The notes beneath the pieces were generated by a model. It worked only from the letters and a program-made list of their open reading frames with translations, searched no databases and was not told the DNA's origin. Both the position numbers and the translations under genes were made by a program. Below are positions 18,491 through 30,857 of a DNA stretch of 64,000 bases, piece after piece (position 1 is the first letter of the stretch; every line of letters begins with the position of its first letter). This stretch comes from Gordionus sp. m RMFG-2023 (lineage: Eukaryota > Nematomorpha > Gordioida > Chordodea > Parachordodidae): the NCBI RefSeq assembly GCF_954871325.1, contig NC_088777.1:14981366-15045365 (forward strand). The letters are read 5' to 3'.

Positions 18491-21400
18491 ATGAGCGATC
18501 ATTCATCATCTGAAGAAAGTGAACCTGGTAAAATTACTTTTTAAATTTTATCTTAATTGTTAAACTATATGTGTTTTTAAATATCGTTGTAATATATATT
18601 TATTTGTTTAATATTAATTATGTTTATTAGACATTTATTTTATAAAATATAGTGGCCATATTTATTTAATGCATATTGATGATTCATTTATATAAATTAT
18701 CATAATTAATAACTTTTTCTAATGATATAGGTGTTGATCAAAAGGATGGGCATATAAATGGTTCTAATTTTTTTAGGACCACAGAAAACCATGTTGATGT
18801 CCAAGCCTTGAATGAAAATGGTTTATAAAATTTATTAACTTATATCTAAAACCTTAATTCTTATTTTTATATCTTAAATACTTATACCACATAATAATGC
18901 ACTGAGTAAAACCTTAATGGAAATACAAATTTCAGTTCACTGCCAATAAAAATGGGATTAGAGTTGACCCTTGATATAATGTAAACTAACATTAATTTTC
19001 AAAACATCACCAACTATTTCAATTACCATTTTATTAATAATTATTATCATATATATTTCATTTTGTATTGAGACATCTGAATATGAAATATTATTTTAAA
19101 ATATAATTGTGCCTGTTTTTTGGGAACTTGTGATCCCACTTCCACTTCCATTTTTATATTTTATTTTTAAATTATCATAATGTAGTGAAAATACAAAATA
19201 TTTTTTAAAAAAAGATGATTTTTTTTTTCTATTCTTAGGAATTCTATCATTAGCATTTTTTAGAGCATTAAATATCATTTGAAACCTGTTTATAGTGATA
19301 TTTTTTAGTAATCTAACTCCAAATATATGCTCCATTATTGATTTCCCCACTCTACCCTATACCCCATTAACAGTATATATTGGTTTTCAATTCGTTCACA
19401 ACCATTTATTACAAGAGACAAAATTTATTAAGTATAACAGTTGAAAGAACAGTTTAAAATTTTATATTTTCCTAACTTATATTATGATATAAATAGATTA
19501 TAACTCATCAGACATGGAACCAGATGACCCTTATGATAGAAATCTGGAAAAATCGCCCAATGATATTTCTGAAAGTTCTGTTCATTCCAGCCCTAAAAAA
19601 CCCGATTTTCACGACAGTGCCAGTAGCCAAGGTGATGGCGATGAAGATTCCTCTATAAAAATAGATCGTCCTGCTACCAAAGATTTTAAGGAACTTGTTG
19701 ATTCTAATCTTTTCGATAATGATGAAGATAGCAGTGATAATGATAAAAAAATTACGGGTGATAAAATAAAAATGTCCGACATATTTGGGTCAGACAATGA
19801 AGAAGATGTTGAGGATGGCAATGCTGAGAAGATGCAAGTAGACCAACAAATTGATTCGACCGAAGAAACAGGAGGTGAAGGAGACCAAGAAGAGGTTTGT
19901 CCTGGGGGGAGGGAGGTGTTTTAAGCTTGGAGATAAGGAAAAATAATAAAATAGATACATTTTTTAACATTAACTGTAAAATTTATTTTTTCCATAAATT
20001 GTTTGATTATTAGAGAGCTTCTAATTAAGATAAACGAAGTTTACATTGGAAATTAAAATAAAAATTACATTTTAGGATGAAACATTCAGTTCTAACATGC
20101 CAATAAAAACTTTCGATGACTCTGACGTCATTACCGATAGTACCAACCTGATGGGAGAGGAAAGAATTGATGATATTATAATAGAGGCCGAAATGCCTAG
20201 GGTGAGACCGGAAATATTTTTTGGCGCAACAGCAACAGTTACAAATAATAAGGCTAATTCTAGTGGTGGTATTGCTAGCAACAATAATGAAATGTATTTT
20301 GTCAAACTGCCAAACTTTTTGAGCGTTGAACCAAAGTTAGGATTAATATAATGTATGTATCTTATTAAGACATCAATGAATTTTAAGGGTGATAGGGTAG
20401 TAGTAGTAATATAAATTAGAGGCTGGTATGCCATTAAGCCCGGCAGACTACAGATTTTTGGTCTGGGCAACTCATGCAGGGTAATTTTTTTTCAATTGAT
20501 ATTATTATGATGTTTACCTATTTTATTCTATTTATTACAAAACATGATGTGAAAATGTTTAATTATTTTTCACCTCCTGATTTTAAACTTTTACTATTTT
20601 TTACAATTGTGATATTCCAGGCAAAAAAAGGAAGATTGAATGATAACATTTAATTTAAAAAATAAGACCATTTAACGCCCCAACTTTCGAAGATGAAGTA
20701 TCCGGATTCCTGGCGGCGCCAGAGGATGAGGACAACAAAACGCGGCTCAAGCTCCGCGTGGAAAACACTGTTAGATGGAGGTACGCCAATCAAAATGAGA
20801 ATGACGTCAATGATTTTCGGACTAACTCGGATAAAGAATCGAACGCCAAGATCATCAAGTGGTCTGATGGGAGGTGTTTTTTAAATTTTATGTGTTATTT
20901 ATTTTTATATCACTTCTTATCTGATTTTTTTCATTCACCATTAATTTTTTTAGTATACATACTTAAGGACCTCATTTCAGAGGATTTTCAAAACATCTAC
21001 AAAATAATCAATCATATCTCTCTATATTAGACCTTAATTAATAAAAGCTTTTGATAGAGTTTACAACAGGCACGTGATTATTTGCCTAATGTTTATTAAA
21101 TGTAATAACTCCCCAGTGAAAAGGTGATTAGCCATTTTGGCATTTTTAAAGAAAAATTTGATATTGAAAATTGCAGATCAGAAATAAATATTATTTTTAA
21201 GGAAAATCACTTTGTTCTAATATTTTTTACGATTGTAATAATTTTTTGTTTTCAAGAGGAGTGGGGGGGGGGGGGGTTGCAAAATTGTTCAAGTATCACG
21301 CTATTATAGAATTCTACTTAAATTTTATATAATAAATATAAAATTTCTCTTTAATTCCATAATTAATTTTAAAATTTGAATATAATCAGCATTATAAATC

Positions 21401-24400
21401 TTATTTAATTTAAAATATAAAATGTCGCCAACAGAGATCGCTGAAGAGAAGAAACAGATGATAACAACGAAATTTCATTATAAAATTTTGTGGAATTTAC
21501 TTTTCCTAAATTTGCAAAGTATTTTACCTAATAAAAATATAATAATGCAGGATTTAAATTATGCATAAATTATAAAGATGACGTTTAATAAACCAAGTTA
21601 CTTCAGCCCAAAAAAATTTATAAATTAAATTCTCAAGCCTACACGATAATGATAGTATGCTATATGCCATTATTCACTCCAATTTTTAGCTGAATTGACC
21701 TTATATTAACTTAATTGGATCCAAAAAGCTGCCAAATAGCTAAAAACGTTGAATCTCATACCTAACAAAGATACATTCGCTGATACTTCAAGAATGACAT
21801 TATGGAAAAATTATTTGGAATATAATAATGCAATAGAAAATCCTCTTTTTTTTAATCTAGTACTCATATGAACATTTTTGATAATTTTTTTATATAGAAA
21901 ATATTTATAAAATTAAATATCACATTGTATTCAAGTGCTAGTGTTAAGCGATTATTTAGGATCAAGGTTTATACTTTCTGATCTTGCTCTAAATTTGGAG
22001 ATTATATTATATTATTACTAAATGTAACAAAAATAAGGCATACATTTTATATTTTTATACCATATTTTTTACATATTTTAATTATATGGGCATAGATTTA
22101 ATATATATAAAATATAAATCTTTATAATATCCCAAGTAGGGTTAGCATGCTACTTTCAAGAGTAGCGTTTAACACAACTGTGGGGAGGGGGGGAGTAGAT
22201 GAATGTATAAGATTTTGTCTAATTTATAATGCTATAACTCAATCTAATACAAAATATTTCAAAAAAAATATATATCTTTTTAAATCAGTATGTCACTTCA
22301 ATTGGGTTCCGAATTTTTCGATATTTATAAAACTCAAATCACGAATGATTTCAATCACCTCTTCGTCAGACAAGGCACTGGCCTTCAAGGCCAAGCTATT
22401 TTCAAAGAAAAATTATCCTTTAGGTAAATTTTTCTGTTTTTTTAATAATTAATATTATTTTTCAAAATTTCTAATTCTAAATTCCTTTTTTTTTTAAAAA
22501 AAAAGAAGACAATTATCATAAATTTATTTTGGTTTTTTCTGTGTAACGTAACAATCTCCTCTATTATGGAGCAATTTATCAAATTTAGATTACAATAAAA
22601 TATATATTTTCTAAAAAATATTTTATTTCTAATTTACATCAATGATGCACGGATTAGCGGATACTAACACGCGATGGATTGATATCCCCAATAAGGAAAA
22701 AAATATCGGCTAAAAATGAAAGCTTCGGCTGATATCATGAATACCAACTCTTATATTGTATATATAAAAAGTTTTGCTATTCGGGTGGTATGCTTAACGA
22801 AGAGGGAGGTGTAGATTCTGCTATCGTGGCTAGACAAGCATGGAAGAAGTATAGAGAGAAGTCGTCTATTCTAATAAATAAAAACGTCGTTCTGACGTTA
22901 AAGGGAAAAGAAAAGTACATAAACTGTATTATGAGGAGTTGTTTAGTTTATGGCGGTGAAACATGTTTAATTAAAGTGATTCACGAAGCTAAATTGGAAG
23001 GAACGGAGTGAGGATGATTAGATGGATGTGTGTGGTATCTCTAAAAGAAAGAAACTAGTAAGGAATTGAGCAAGGATGGGAATAGTTGTGATTGGGTTTG
23101 GGATGTGGAACGTATGCTAAAGGATGACTAGGTAAAAAGATGCACCTTGATGGAAGTAGAAGGATCAAGACCTCGAATAAGGCCTAAGATGATGTGGATA
23201 AAGGTTATAGCGGCAAATACGAGAAAAATGAGTCTTACAAATATTGATTCTCAGGACCATCAAAAAGGGAGAAGGAAAATCAGAGGGGAGTCTGGCTTAC
23301 TTGGGTAAACCTGGAAATCGCCATTAAACGAAGAAGAATGTAAAGTAGACTAAATAAATATATGGTTAACCAAATGAGGATCATACTTTTTCCAGCCGAT
23401 TAAAATGCTTAATTTTTTCAAACATTACTTATATGTCTAACTAAGAAACCATAAAAATATCATCTCAAAATAAAGCATCACAAACTGGAAATCTGATCTG
23501 CTGCATATCTGTTATGTTGACTGTTAAGGGTATAAAAATAAGATTAATTGTATATATTTATAAGGGAAAATTAAAATGCTATATAAATTTTAAAATTTAT
23601 TGATATAATACATTTTACTAGATACAATATTGACATATTTTATATATTTTACCTATTTTTTTAAAACAATTTAATCAATATGGCTGACACATGTGACATA
23701 TATATTATCTGGCAGCTATAGAGGTCTGCAAATGAAAAAAAATTCAATCCTGGCCTAGTTGAAATTAGTTTTTGTTCAACTAGACATGGTCCGCCCAAAT
23801 TTGTATCCAACCTGCCCCCGGTTCAAATTTTTTATTAAAGATGCCTATCCCAGTCTATAAAATCCAAAAATATATCCAAAATAACCAATAATGACGAAAA
23901 TTTTGTTTTCAGATTTTGTTATTATATCAATAAACTTGAAATATAAGGGGAAATAAATCGTAGTAGCACATTTAAACATTAAAATTAAAGCAAAATAAAA
24001 TGTAATATATTATTTTAACAAAATTAGGCTTTTGAATGTTTTTTTTACCTTGAATCTCTCTCTTTTTGCACGCCTGTTATCCCAGATAAAAATTTTCAGA
24101 CGTTACCCCAAGCCACGCATTGTAAATCTCTAGGCGGCTATGACAAACTATACCATCGCCTTTTTCTATCATGATGCAAGAATCGTTTATTCACAACAGA
24201 GATCTACAAAGTCCGGCCTATGGTCCTGATCGAATTTTATAAAGTATTATGCCGAACTAGGTGAAAGATTTGATGGGTAGGTGGATAGTTATTACATCAA
24301 AAATTTTGAAATGAATAAAAAAAAAATTCGACCTATATGATATAAAGGGATGTAAAAAACAAAATAATTACTATAATATTAATATTTTATTGGAAATTTT

Positions 24401-27400
24401 TTTATCTTTGCAATGATTAAATTAAATTTTAAAACTCAATAAATTTAACAAATATACATAATAGACAATTAAGCATTAATGAATATTCTTTCATTGAATA
24501 AATTGGTTCTATTGAATTTTGTGATCAAGATGGGTAATCGGCGCATGATATTAATATTAGAAGTAAAATGCCATTTTCTGCTCGAGCATTTATCATTCTT
24601 ACACAGTTTATATTATGATCCTTTAATCTGCTCCTACTTGAAGAAAAAATGTGTTTTGAGCAAAATTTTCATTCATAAATTCCAATATTTCCTATTTTCT
24701 CCAACAATAAATAGTCGTCATATACATGCTGAGATTTGTATCGTGGCATATTTTAATAAGATAAAAAATTTAAGAAAAATATTAAATTAACTTATATATC
24801 TGTTATTAAAAAAAACTTAATAAAATTTTGTTAATAAAATTATTGATTTTTCAAAAAATAAAATTTAATAAATTATTTTTTAATATAAAAATAATAGCTA
24901 TATTTTATAAAAAAAAATTTTTATTCCCTCAATGTTCATATTCAGTAATCTAAGAGCCATCTGAAACCTTATGTGAATTTTAATCATATTTTGCTTGGTC
25001 AGATATTTTATCATTTTAAAATACTAAAAATAAATTTATAAATAATATTATTTATTTGACAATTTATTATTTTACGTAAATTATTCAAGTTTTTTTTTTA
25101 AAAATATCCTAAATCACAAAATAAAAGTCTCCATTAATATGAATGATACCGTTTTAATTGCATTAAACCTGGTCTTGGTCTATTTTTTTAAACGCTTCCT
25201 ATGTTAAAGAATAGGAGATAAAATTCTTACTTTTTAATATTGTAAGCGTTTTAAGCGCAGTGTTATAGAGTTGACAGGCCTTATTTGGAAAAAATACGCC
25301 AAGGTTAGAAGTAATCTTTTTTAATACCAACTATTATTAAAAGGCCTGCATTTTAAAAACGACCAACATATTTTAGCGTAATAATATTACGCAAGCCTGA
25401 AGATTTTACTCATAAATGGCAGATACGTTTGGACATCTATTAACGAAATCTCGGGGTTCACATTATATTATTCTGGCTAAAATCTAAATTTAGAATCGAC
25501 TAAATCGAGCCCTTTAACAACACTAATATCTAATCTAGTTATATTTATCCTATTAGTAACTCAACTCATTAAGAAATGATTGCAGTTTTATTATGTTATC
25601 CTGGGTTTAAGGTCTATTTTTAAGTTTACGTTTACTTACCATATAATATTAATAGATCTGAGACATACGTAAAAAAAATTACTGAAATAACTAAAGATAA
25701 TGTCTCATTTTTTTGGATTTCTATAAAATTTACAACGATTTTTTTTTTGAATTAGACCCCATTCGACCAACAGTATAACTCACAGGAAAATGACCCTATC
25801 TCTGGCGGATAGATGCTCCAAGACTCGTAAATCCATAAAAGTTTTGGCCGGAACAGACAAGACTATCAAAGGAGATCCAGAACTTATCAAAGCCGAATTG
25901 TACAAAGTTAGTTATTTTTATAAATAATTATATTTAAATTTGAAAGAGGGAAAAAAATGGAAAGAAAAAAAATGTTAATTGTTAAAAACATAAATTATTA
26001 TTTCTCAAAAAAAATTTACAAGAGAGAAGAAGAAAAACTAAGAGCATCGTTCAAAATGGCTTACCAGTCCAAAAAAGTTTCGTGTCATAATAAAATCGGA
26101 ATGAAAAAACATCATAAAGGAGCAGACGATCTTTCAAACGAGACAGACGATTATTTTGAAACGGGAGGAGCAGACGATGTCTCCATAACCGCTATCAAGA
26201 AAAGTGTCATGAATAATTTTCACAGCAGCGGTTTTAATAATTCTCGAGGATACAATAGCTATGAAACTCCCAATTCTAGCGTTAAAGGTATAGATAATTT
26301 AATGATTGAGTTGCAAAACACTTAACAATTGCGATTACTGGGAAAATAAATATAAAAGATTCATTAATTAATAATAAAAGATGTTAATATTGATGAATTA
26401 TATCTTTACTTCAATAAATATACTACATTATTATTTTTGGTATCTCAGTCACTGGTCTGCAAATCGCAAAATTCTTAGGCCCGGCCCGATGGGAATTTAG
26501 TTTCTTTCTGCCCGACCTGATCCTTTTTCAATTTTTCACTAAGGTTTCCCAGCCCGGTTTTTAAAAATTTAAAGCCTACTCTAAAATATATGTTGCTGAA
26601 CACCAAAATAAACAAATATTTATAATCACGGGGAGTGGTTAAATTAAAAACACTATACTTTATGGATTATCTCTTCTATGGAATATCAGAATTCATCATA
26701 TAATTTTGCCTGGTCCGGCTCAAAAAAATATTTCAGGCGTTATTCGCCCCGGCCCCAGATCACTGCTATGAGGTACCTTTTTTTAAATTTATATTTTTGT
26801 CACACTCTTATAAATTCAAGAATCCAGACCTAAGATATATTCTTCTGACAGTGACGATGATTACGGAAATTCTGTTGAGGTAAAATTTATGATATATGAT
26901 ATTGTTAATTTTTATAAAAATTTTCATGAAATTCCGTCTAATTTTATATAAATAGTTATTTTTTAAACTTCAATTAATTGAAGATTCGCTTATACGATTT
27001 AATGCTTCCTTCGGTATTTATAGTTATAATTTCATGATTTTATTTTGTCACTTCATTTTTGTTTATAGTATTTTTTTTAACTTTACTTTGATCAATGTTG
27101 CTATAAAACCATTTAAAAAGCAACATTAAATACCATTTGGATTAAACAGTAAAACTGTATCATAGGTCGGCTTAATTTGCATATAATTACTTTTTAGTAT
27201 AGGCTAAAAAGTATTTGATCAAGAACACCCAATTTTGATTTATTTTAAGGATTTGGTGGCAATGTTATTTTTCCATTTAGCTATTTAGGCGATAATTATA
27301 AGACTACTAAATAGCCTGCTATTAAGTATTGGGCCAACCTAGGATATGGCCTAAGAACTTATAATGTATGAAAAGTATTAAAATTAATTTGTTTATTATG

Positions 27401-27930
27401 TAATTTGTGTCTAATACATTTTACAAAAAGTGGAATTAGAAACGGTATAAATCTATATTTTTTTTAAATATAAATTATGATTTTAGTTTCCAAAAGAATT
27501 TACTATGAATGAAAAAATGTTTTATTGATAACAAGGGAATAAATTAGATTAACACCTGAAAAAATTGTAGTTTACTCTTTTTTTATATAGGCCTATAACA
27601 CGGAGAAAAGACATTACAATCACGTTATTTTTATGAATTTTTATTAGGCCCTATACAATAAGTATAAATTACAGTTTTGAGCATATGCCATTTATTTATT
27701 TGAGCGCTTCTCTTTGAGGATATTAAAATCACGGGATCTATGTATATGGGCTTCTATTAGGTACCTTTCCCCCCTTTATTAAAATCTTACCCAACATTAC
27801 AAGGTTAATTCTAATTATAGTTCTAATATAAATATGAAAAAAATTTTAATATATTAACAAAAAAAAATTGAAGAAAAAGGTATCACAAAAGAAATCGGCA
27901 AAAATAATCAATGAAAGTGACGAAGATTGA
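18491..27930 (+). CDS. LEO1: LEO1, RNA polymerase II-associated Paf1 complex subunit, complete
   Basis: Ten exons join in phase: 18491-18527, 18731-18820, 19497-19894, 20076-20335, 20667-20873, 22289-22423, 25756-25906, 26023-26287, 26821-26879 and 27874-27930, giving 552 aa. The N-terminal third is acidic and serine-rich and contains [16 protein letters not shown]. The conserved Leo1 core follows: [82 protein letters not shown] and REEEKLRAS. The C-terminus is [15 protein letters not shown] and a short basic-acidic tail ending NESDED. LEO1 acts in the nuclear Paf1 complex in elongation and histone modification. Human LEO1 is about 666 aa, so this one is compact. AATAAA lies at 28039. The start is the first ATG that keeps phase with exon 2; a preceding ATG at 18486 stops after two codons. 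Introns 5 and 6 contain LINE fragments. Confidence 0.96.
21025..21130 (+). mobile_element. short LINE reverse transcriptase fragment in LEO1 intron 5
   Basis: The frame reads [18 protein letters not shown], a match to the motif A region (DFKKAFDRV) of LINE reverse transcriptases. Nothing flanking is recognisable. Confidence 0.55.
21239..21280 (+). repeat. poly-G run
   Basis: A run of about 14 consecutive G follows GAGGAGT at about 21262 in LEO1 intron 5. Low-complexity tract only. Confidence 0.8.
22785..23335 (+). mobile_element. LINE 3' coding fragment in LEO1 intron 6
   Basis: The first 73 codons read [19 protein letters not shown], then [14 protein letters not shown] and KLEGTE. They are followed in another frame by [14 protein letters not shown] and after further breaks by [18 protein letters not shown]. 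This is the familiar region downstream of the reverse transcriptase in CR1/RTE-like LINEs. The copy is 5' truncated and has several breaks. It appears to be a different subfamily from the LINE at 930-3830. Confidence 0.85.
23713..24260. repeat. GGCC-rich dispersed repeat pieces in LEO1 intron 6
   Basis: TAGAGGTCTGCAAATG at 23718, then CCTGGCCTAG and CCTGCCCCCGGTTC, resembles other copies of the GC-rich family in this window. A second partial copy begins near 24200 (AGAGATCTACAAAGTCCGGCC). Ends are not sharp. Confidence 0.4.
25330..25537. mobile_element. hAT-type palindromic MITE, diverged copy in LEO1 intron 6
   Basis: The internal phrase ATTACGCAAGCCTGAAGATT and the right end TTTAACAACACTA at about 25522-25534 match the MITE family described at 39090-39312. 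The left end is diverged and no duplication is visible. Confidence 0.65.
26449..26768. mobile_element. GC-rich hAT-like MITE in LEO1 intron 8
   Basis: The left end CACTGGTCTGCAAATC leads into TTAGGCCCGGCCCG. The right end CCCCGGCCCCAGATCACTG is roughly its inverse. The terminal inverted repeats are imperfect and no exact target duplication was found, so the hAT label is by resemblance. Confidence 0.5.
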
Positions 27931-28204
27931 AAATGTGGGAATTATTTTCGCAAAGTATTTTAAGAAATCCTTTTTTTTATAAACACTATTATCAACTTAT
28001 ATATATATATTTAAGATATGATGTATTTTATAATTGTAAATAAAGTTATAATCAGGCAATAGCATAGTGAAAAATTTCTCTGGACATTATATTATATGGG
28101 TATTTTAAAAATTTGACAAAGTTTATAAGAATCATATTGGTATTTTGTATTTGGGTGGAGATAGAATAAATTCTAGTTATAAAAAAATTATGGTTTTAAG
28201 AGAA

Positions 28205-29400
28205 TGATAATACGGTATTATCACCTTTTAACCGTGATAAAGAGGAATCTTATTTTAAAGTTTACGTGCGTTTCGTTTTATTTTTTTAAATTTAATTGTT
28301 ATTTATTAATTTTCAATGTTGTTTTCTGGCCTCATTCTTGGTCATGATGGGTAGGACTTGATGGGGAGGGGGTAGCGTAAAAAATATTTTTTCCATATGA
28401 GTATCAAATAAAAGGTATTAAAATATCTTTTGATTGTAATAAAAATTAAACTCTAAATGGGCTCTAGGTCTTGGAGGGTCAGGAAATTTTTTATCAACTC
28501 AAAATATTAAATAAAAATGATAGATCAAATTTATGCCCCATAAATATTGAAGCCAAAATTATCCAAATGGAGGGTGAGAAACTATGGGTTAGAACTAATT
28601 TGGGAAAAATTGATTCTCCATTTTTAAAAACGAACGTTCCCAAATCAAACCATTCCTAATAAAACCATCTCCATAATAATAGCATCAAGAAGTCCTTCTT
28701 ATGGTAATTGTAAATCAATTTGCAATTGCCAAAAAAGTTGCAACAATAAGGGATGCCAATGTTTTAAAAATAGGTATTAATTGTTCCACAAAATTTCACT
28801 TAAATATTATTTGTGTAAACAATAAATAATTGTTCAAAATTATATTTTAAATTCAAGTCAATAGATATTTAAATTACCTTTTATTTGATTCCTATATCAA
28901 TATTTTATGTTTATAAAAATATTCCTAACCACACAAGACCCTCCCGCCTACTTAGAGTATAATTACAATCAAGAGATATTTTAATTAGCTTTTATTTTAT
29001 ACCAATATCGTTATTTTGTGTTTATAAAAATATTCCACTCCACCCCCCCCCCTCCCAAGACCTAGACCCACCTGCTTAGAGTGATAATTATTATTACAAT
29101 CAAAAGTTATTTTAATTACCTTTTATTTGATACCCATATCGATATTTTGTTTTGATAAAAATATTCTTGACCCCCCAGACATAGACTCGCCCATTATGGG
29201 GGAAATGCTGACCACTAGTTGAATAGATCTTTTGATTAGCTATCTATTGATGCCTTATTTTCTATATACTTTCATGAGCCCACCATAAAACTTTGAAAAG
29301 TAAATAACCAATAAAATTTAAAAAAAATAAAGCAAAACGCTATTTAAATTTAGATTTTTCTCTATCGTTGTTCTAACGTGATAATACCGTATATTATCCT
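28205..29400 (+). mobile_element. fossil of an integrase-bearing KRBA2-like element
   Basis: Only the C-terminal part of an integrase-type protein remains. A frame at 28471-28659 resembles the region after the integrase core, and about 28700-28800 encodes a cysteine-rich tail (CNCQKSCNNKGCQCF) typical of KRBA2/GIN-like integrase elements. The unit is bounded by GATAATACGGTATTATC-type inverted ends at about 28207 and 29378-29397. It is clearly broken, being a remnant of a larger element, and old. Confidence 0.55.
28850..29215 (+). repeat. about three tandem units of ~130 bp, with an inverted copy at about 28375-28490
   Basis: Each unit contains ACAATCAA.AG.TATTTTAATTA, then CTTTTATTT, ATATCGATATTTTG, TATAAAAATATTC and a C-rich stretch ending in AGACC. 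The region 28375-28490 is the same sequence in reverse orientation, so these look like subterminal repeats of the integrase element fossil. Confidence 0.7.
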
Positions 29401-29744
29401 TAACAAAAACTGAATTCTTAAAGGATCCCTTTAAAACCTGGATGATTTCGGCCCTTTAAAAATTGCGACATATATCTTCTTTAATTTGTTATCTCTTATC
29501 TAATCGGCGCGAGAAATTTTTTTTGTCGGACACATCAAATGCGAAATATTATTTTTTTGTAATTAAATCTTTTTCAATAATTAAAGTTATAAAAAAAAAA
29601 TCTATATTCAAGTGAAAGTGGAAAAAATATATGCTATCGAGGAAAATAAGAAATTTTGTCTTTTTTCCTAGAAAGAAAATTTATAAATTCTAGGACTTTT
29701 ATATTATAAGAAAAACAAATATGTATTTTAAGATAAACCCAGCA

Positions 29745-29840
29745 AAGGGGGCTCTGAGCGAAGGGGGGTGGGGTAAAACCCCCAGGCTTTTTTATGTATG
29801 GACCTCTAAGGAAAATTCCTAGCTACCCCACTGTATTTAG
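29745..29840. repeat. possible MITE end (TAGCTACCCCACTG)
   Basis: A G/C-rich segment ends with AAAATTCCTAGCTACCCCACTG, the inverse of the widespread CAGTGGGGTAGCTAGGAATTTT-type transposon end. A matching second end was not identified. Confidence 0.35.
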
Positions 29841-30049
29841 GCAATAGAAACAACAAAGATAGATAAACAGAAGATTAAGTTGATATTAAGTTTATAATTC
29901 CATGAAGATCCACAAAATAATAATTTTTTAAAAAAAATATATGATAAAATGTTATTTTTATATAATATTTTTATATCATAAATTACAAAGGAATATCCAA
30001 TTTGGAAGGATAACATTAATAAATCTATACAGGATACAGATTTTTATTT

Positions 30050-30285
30050 CAAATCATAAGACCGGACCATATTTTTTTTAATACAAACGGGCTGGGCCCA
30101 AAATTTTTTATAAAGACCCAGGCCGGGTTTAAATTTTTCTTTTTAAAAAATATTGGGGCCGAATATTTAAATCGCCATTATTAGCTATTAAAATTCAATT
30201 TTTAAAATTTTGCCCCGGGCTTGAAAATATAAAATCTGGGTAGGACCGAAGCCCGTGCAAATGGTACCTCTGCAGGTCTCTGATA
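30050..30285. mobile_element. GC-rich dispersed element copy
   Basis: Phrases GGGCTGGGCCCAAAA, CCCAGGCCGGG and GCCCCGGGCTTG, ending CTCTGCAGGTCTCTG, match the same family as 26449-26768 and 40160-40302. The edges are approximate. Confidence 0.45.
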
Positions 30286-30857
30286 AATATAAACATGAAA
30301 ATTATAAGAATTGTAGGGTATAATATATATATATTATAGTGAAAATGAGATAAAATAACAAAATTGAACATAAATATTTAAAATAAAAAATTACTATATC
30401 TGAAATAGATACTTATAAAATTAGTGATATCATATATGAAATTTCAATTATTATAATAATAAGATAAACACACCTATAATATCATTCCCTTTTGCAAAAT
30501 CCTTACGCCTATGTAACTATTTAATCTATCCAATAAAGTAATAAACATTAATAATTGTATTTTATTTAATCTAATAATTGATGGCTTAAATCCTTTAATA
30601 TAATAAATTCAAAAAATTATTTTTTAATTCAAAAATTTTCAATCCGTAAGTTGACTTGATTGTTTTATACTACAATATAAAACAAAATAATTTAGAAACG
30701 TTATATATCAGATTTTACTCACCAAAATAATTAAGGTTCATTTTAATAAGCTGAAAATATTACATGCATGGTAGAGGGCTGCTATAATATTTAAAACAAA
30801 GTCATTTACCGGTAAAGTATATTGTTAATATTATGATATTCAAAAGTTCCTAGTAGA

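Noticed and set aside
24479-24790. 103-codon ORF in LEO1 intron 6
   Set aside because: Composition follows the AT-rich background, no family resemblance, no splice logic.
29600-29660. Possible CWC25 N-terminal exon (KVEKIYAIEENKKF)
   Set aside because: The likeness to EKVWKAEQK is too weak, and splice sites with the required phase are not visible.
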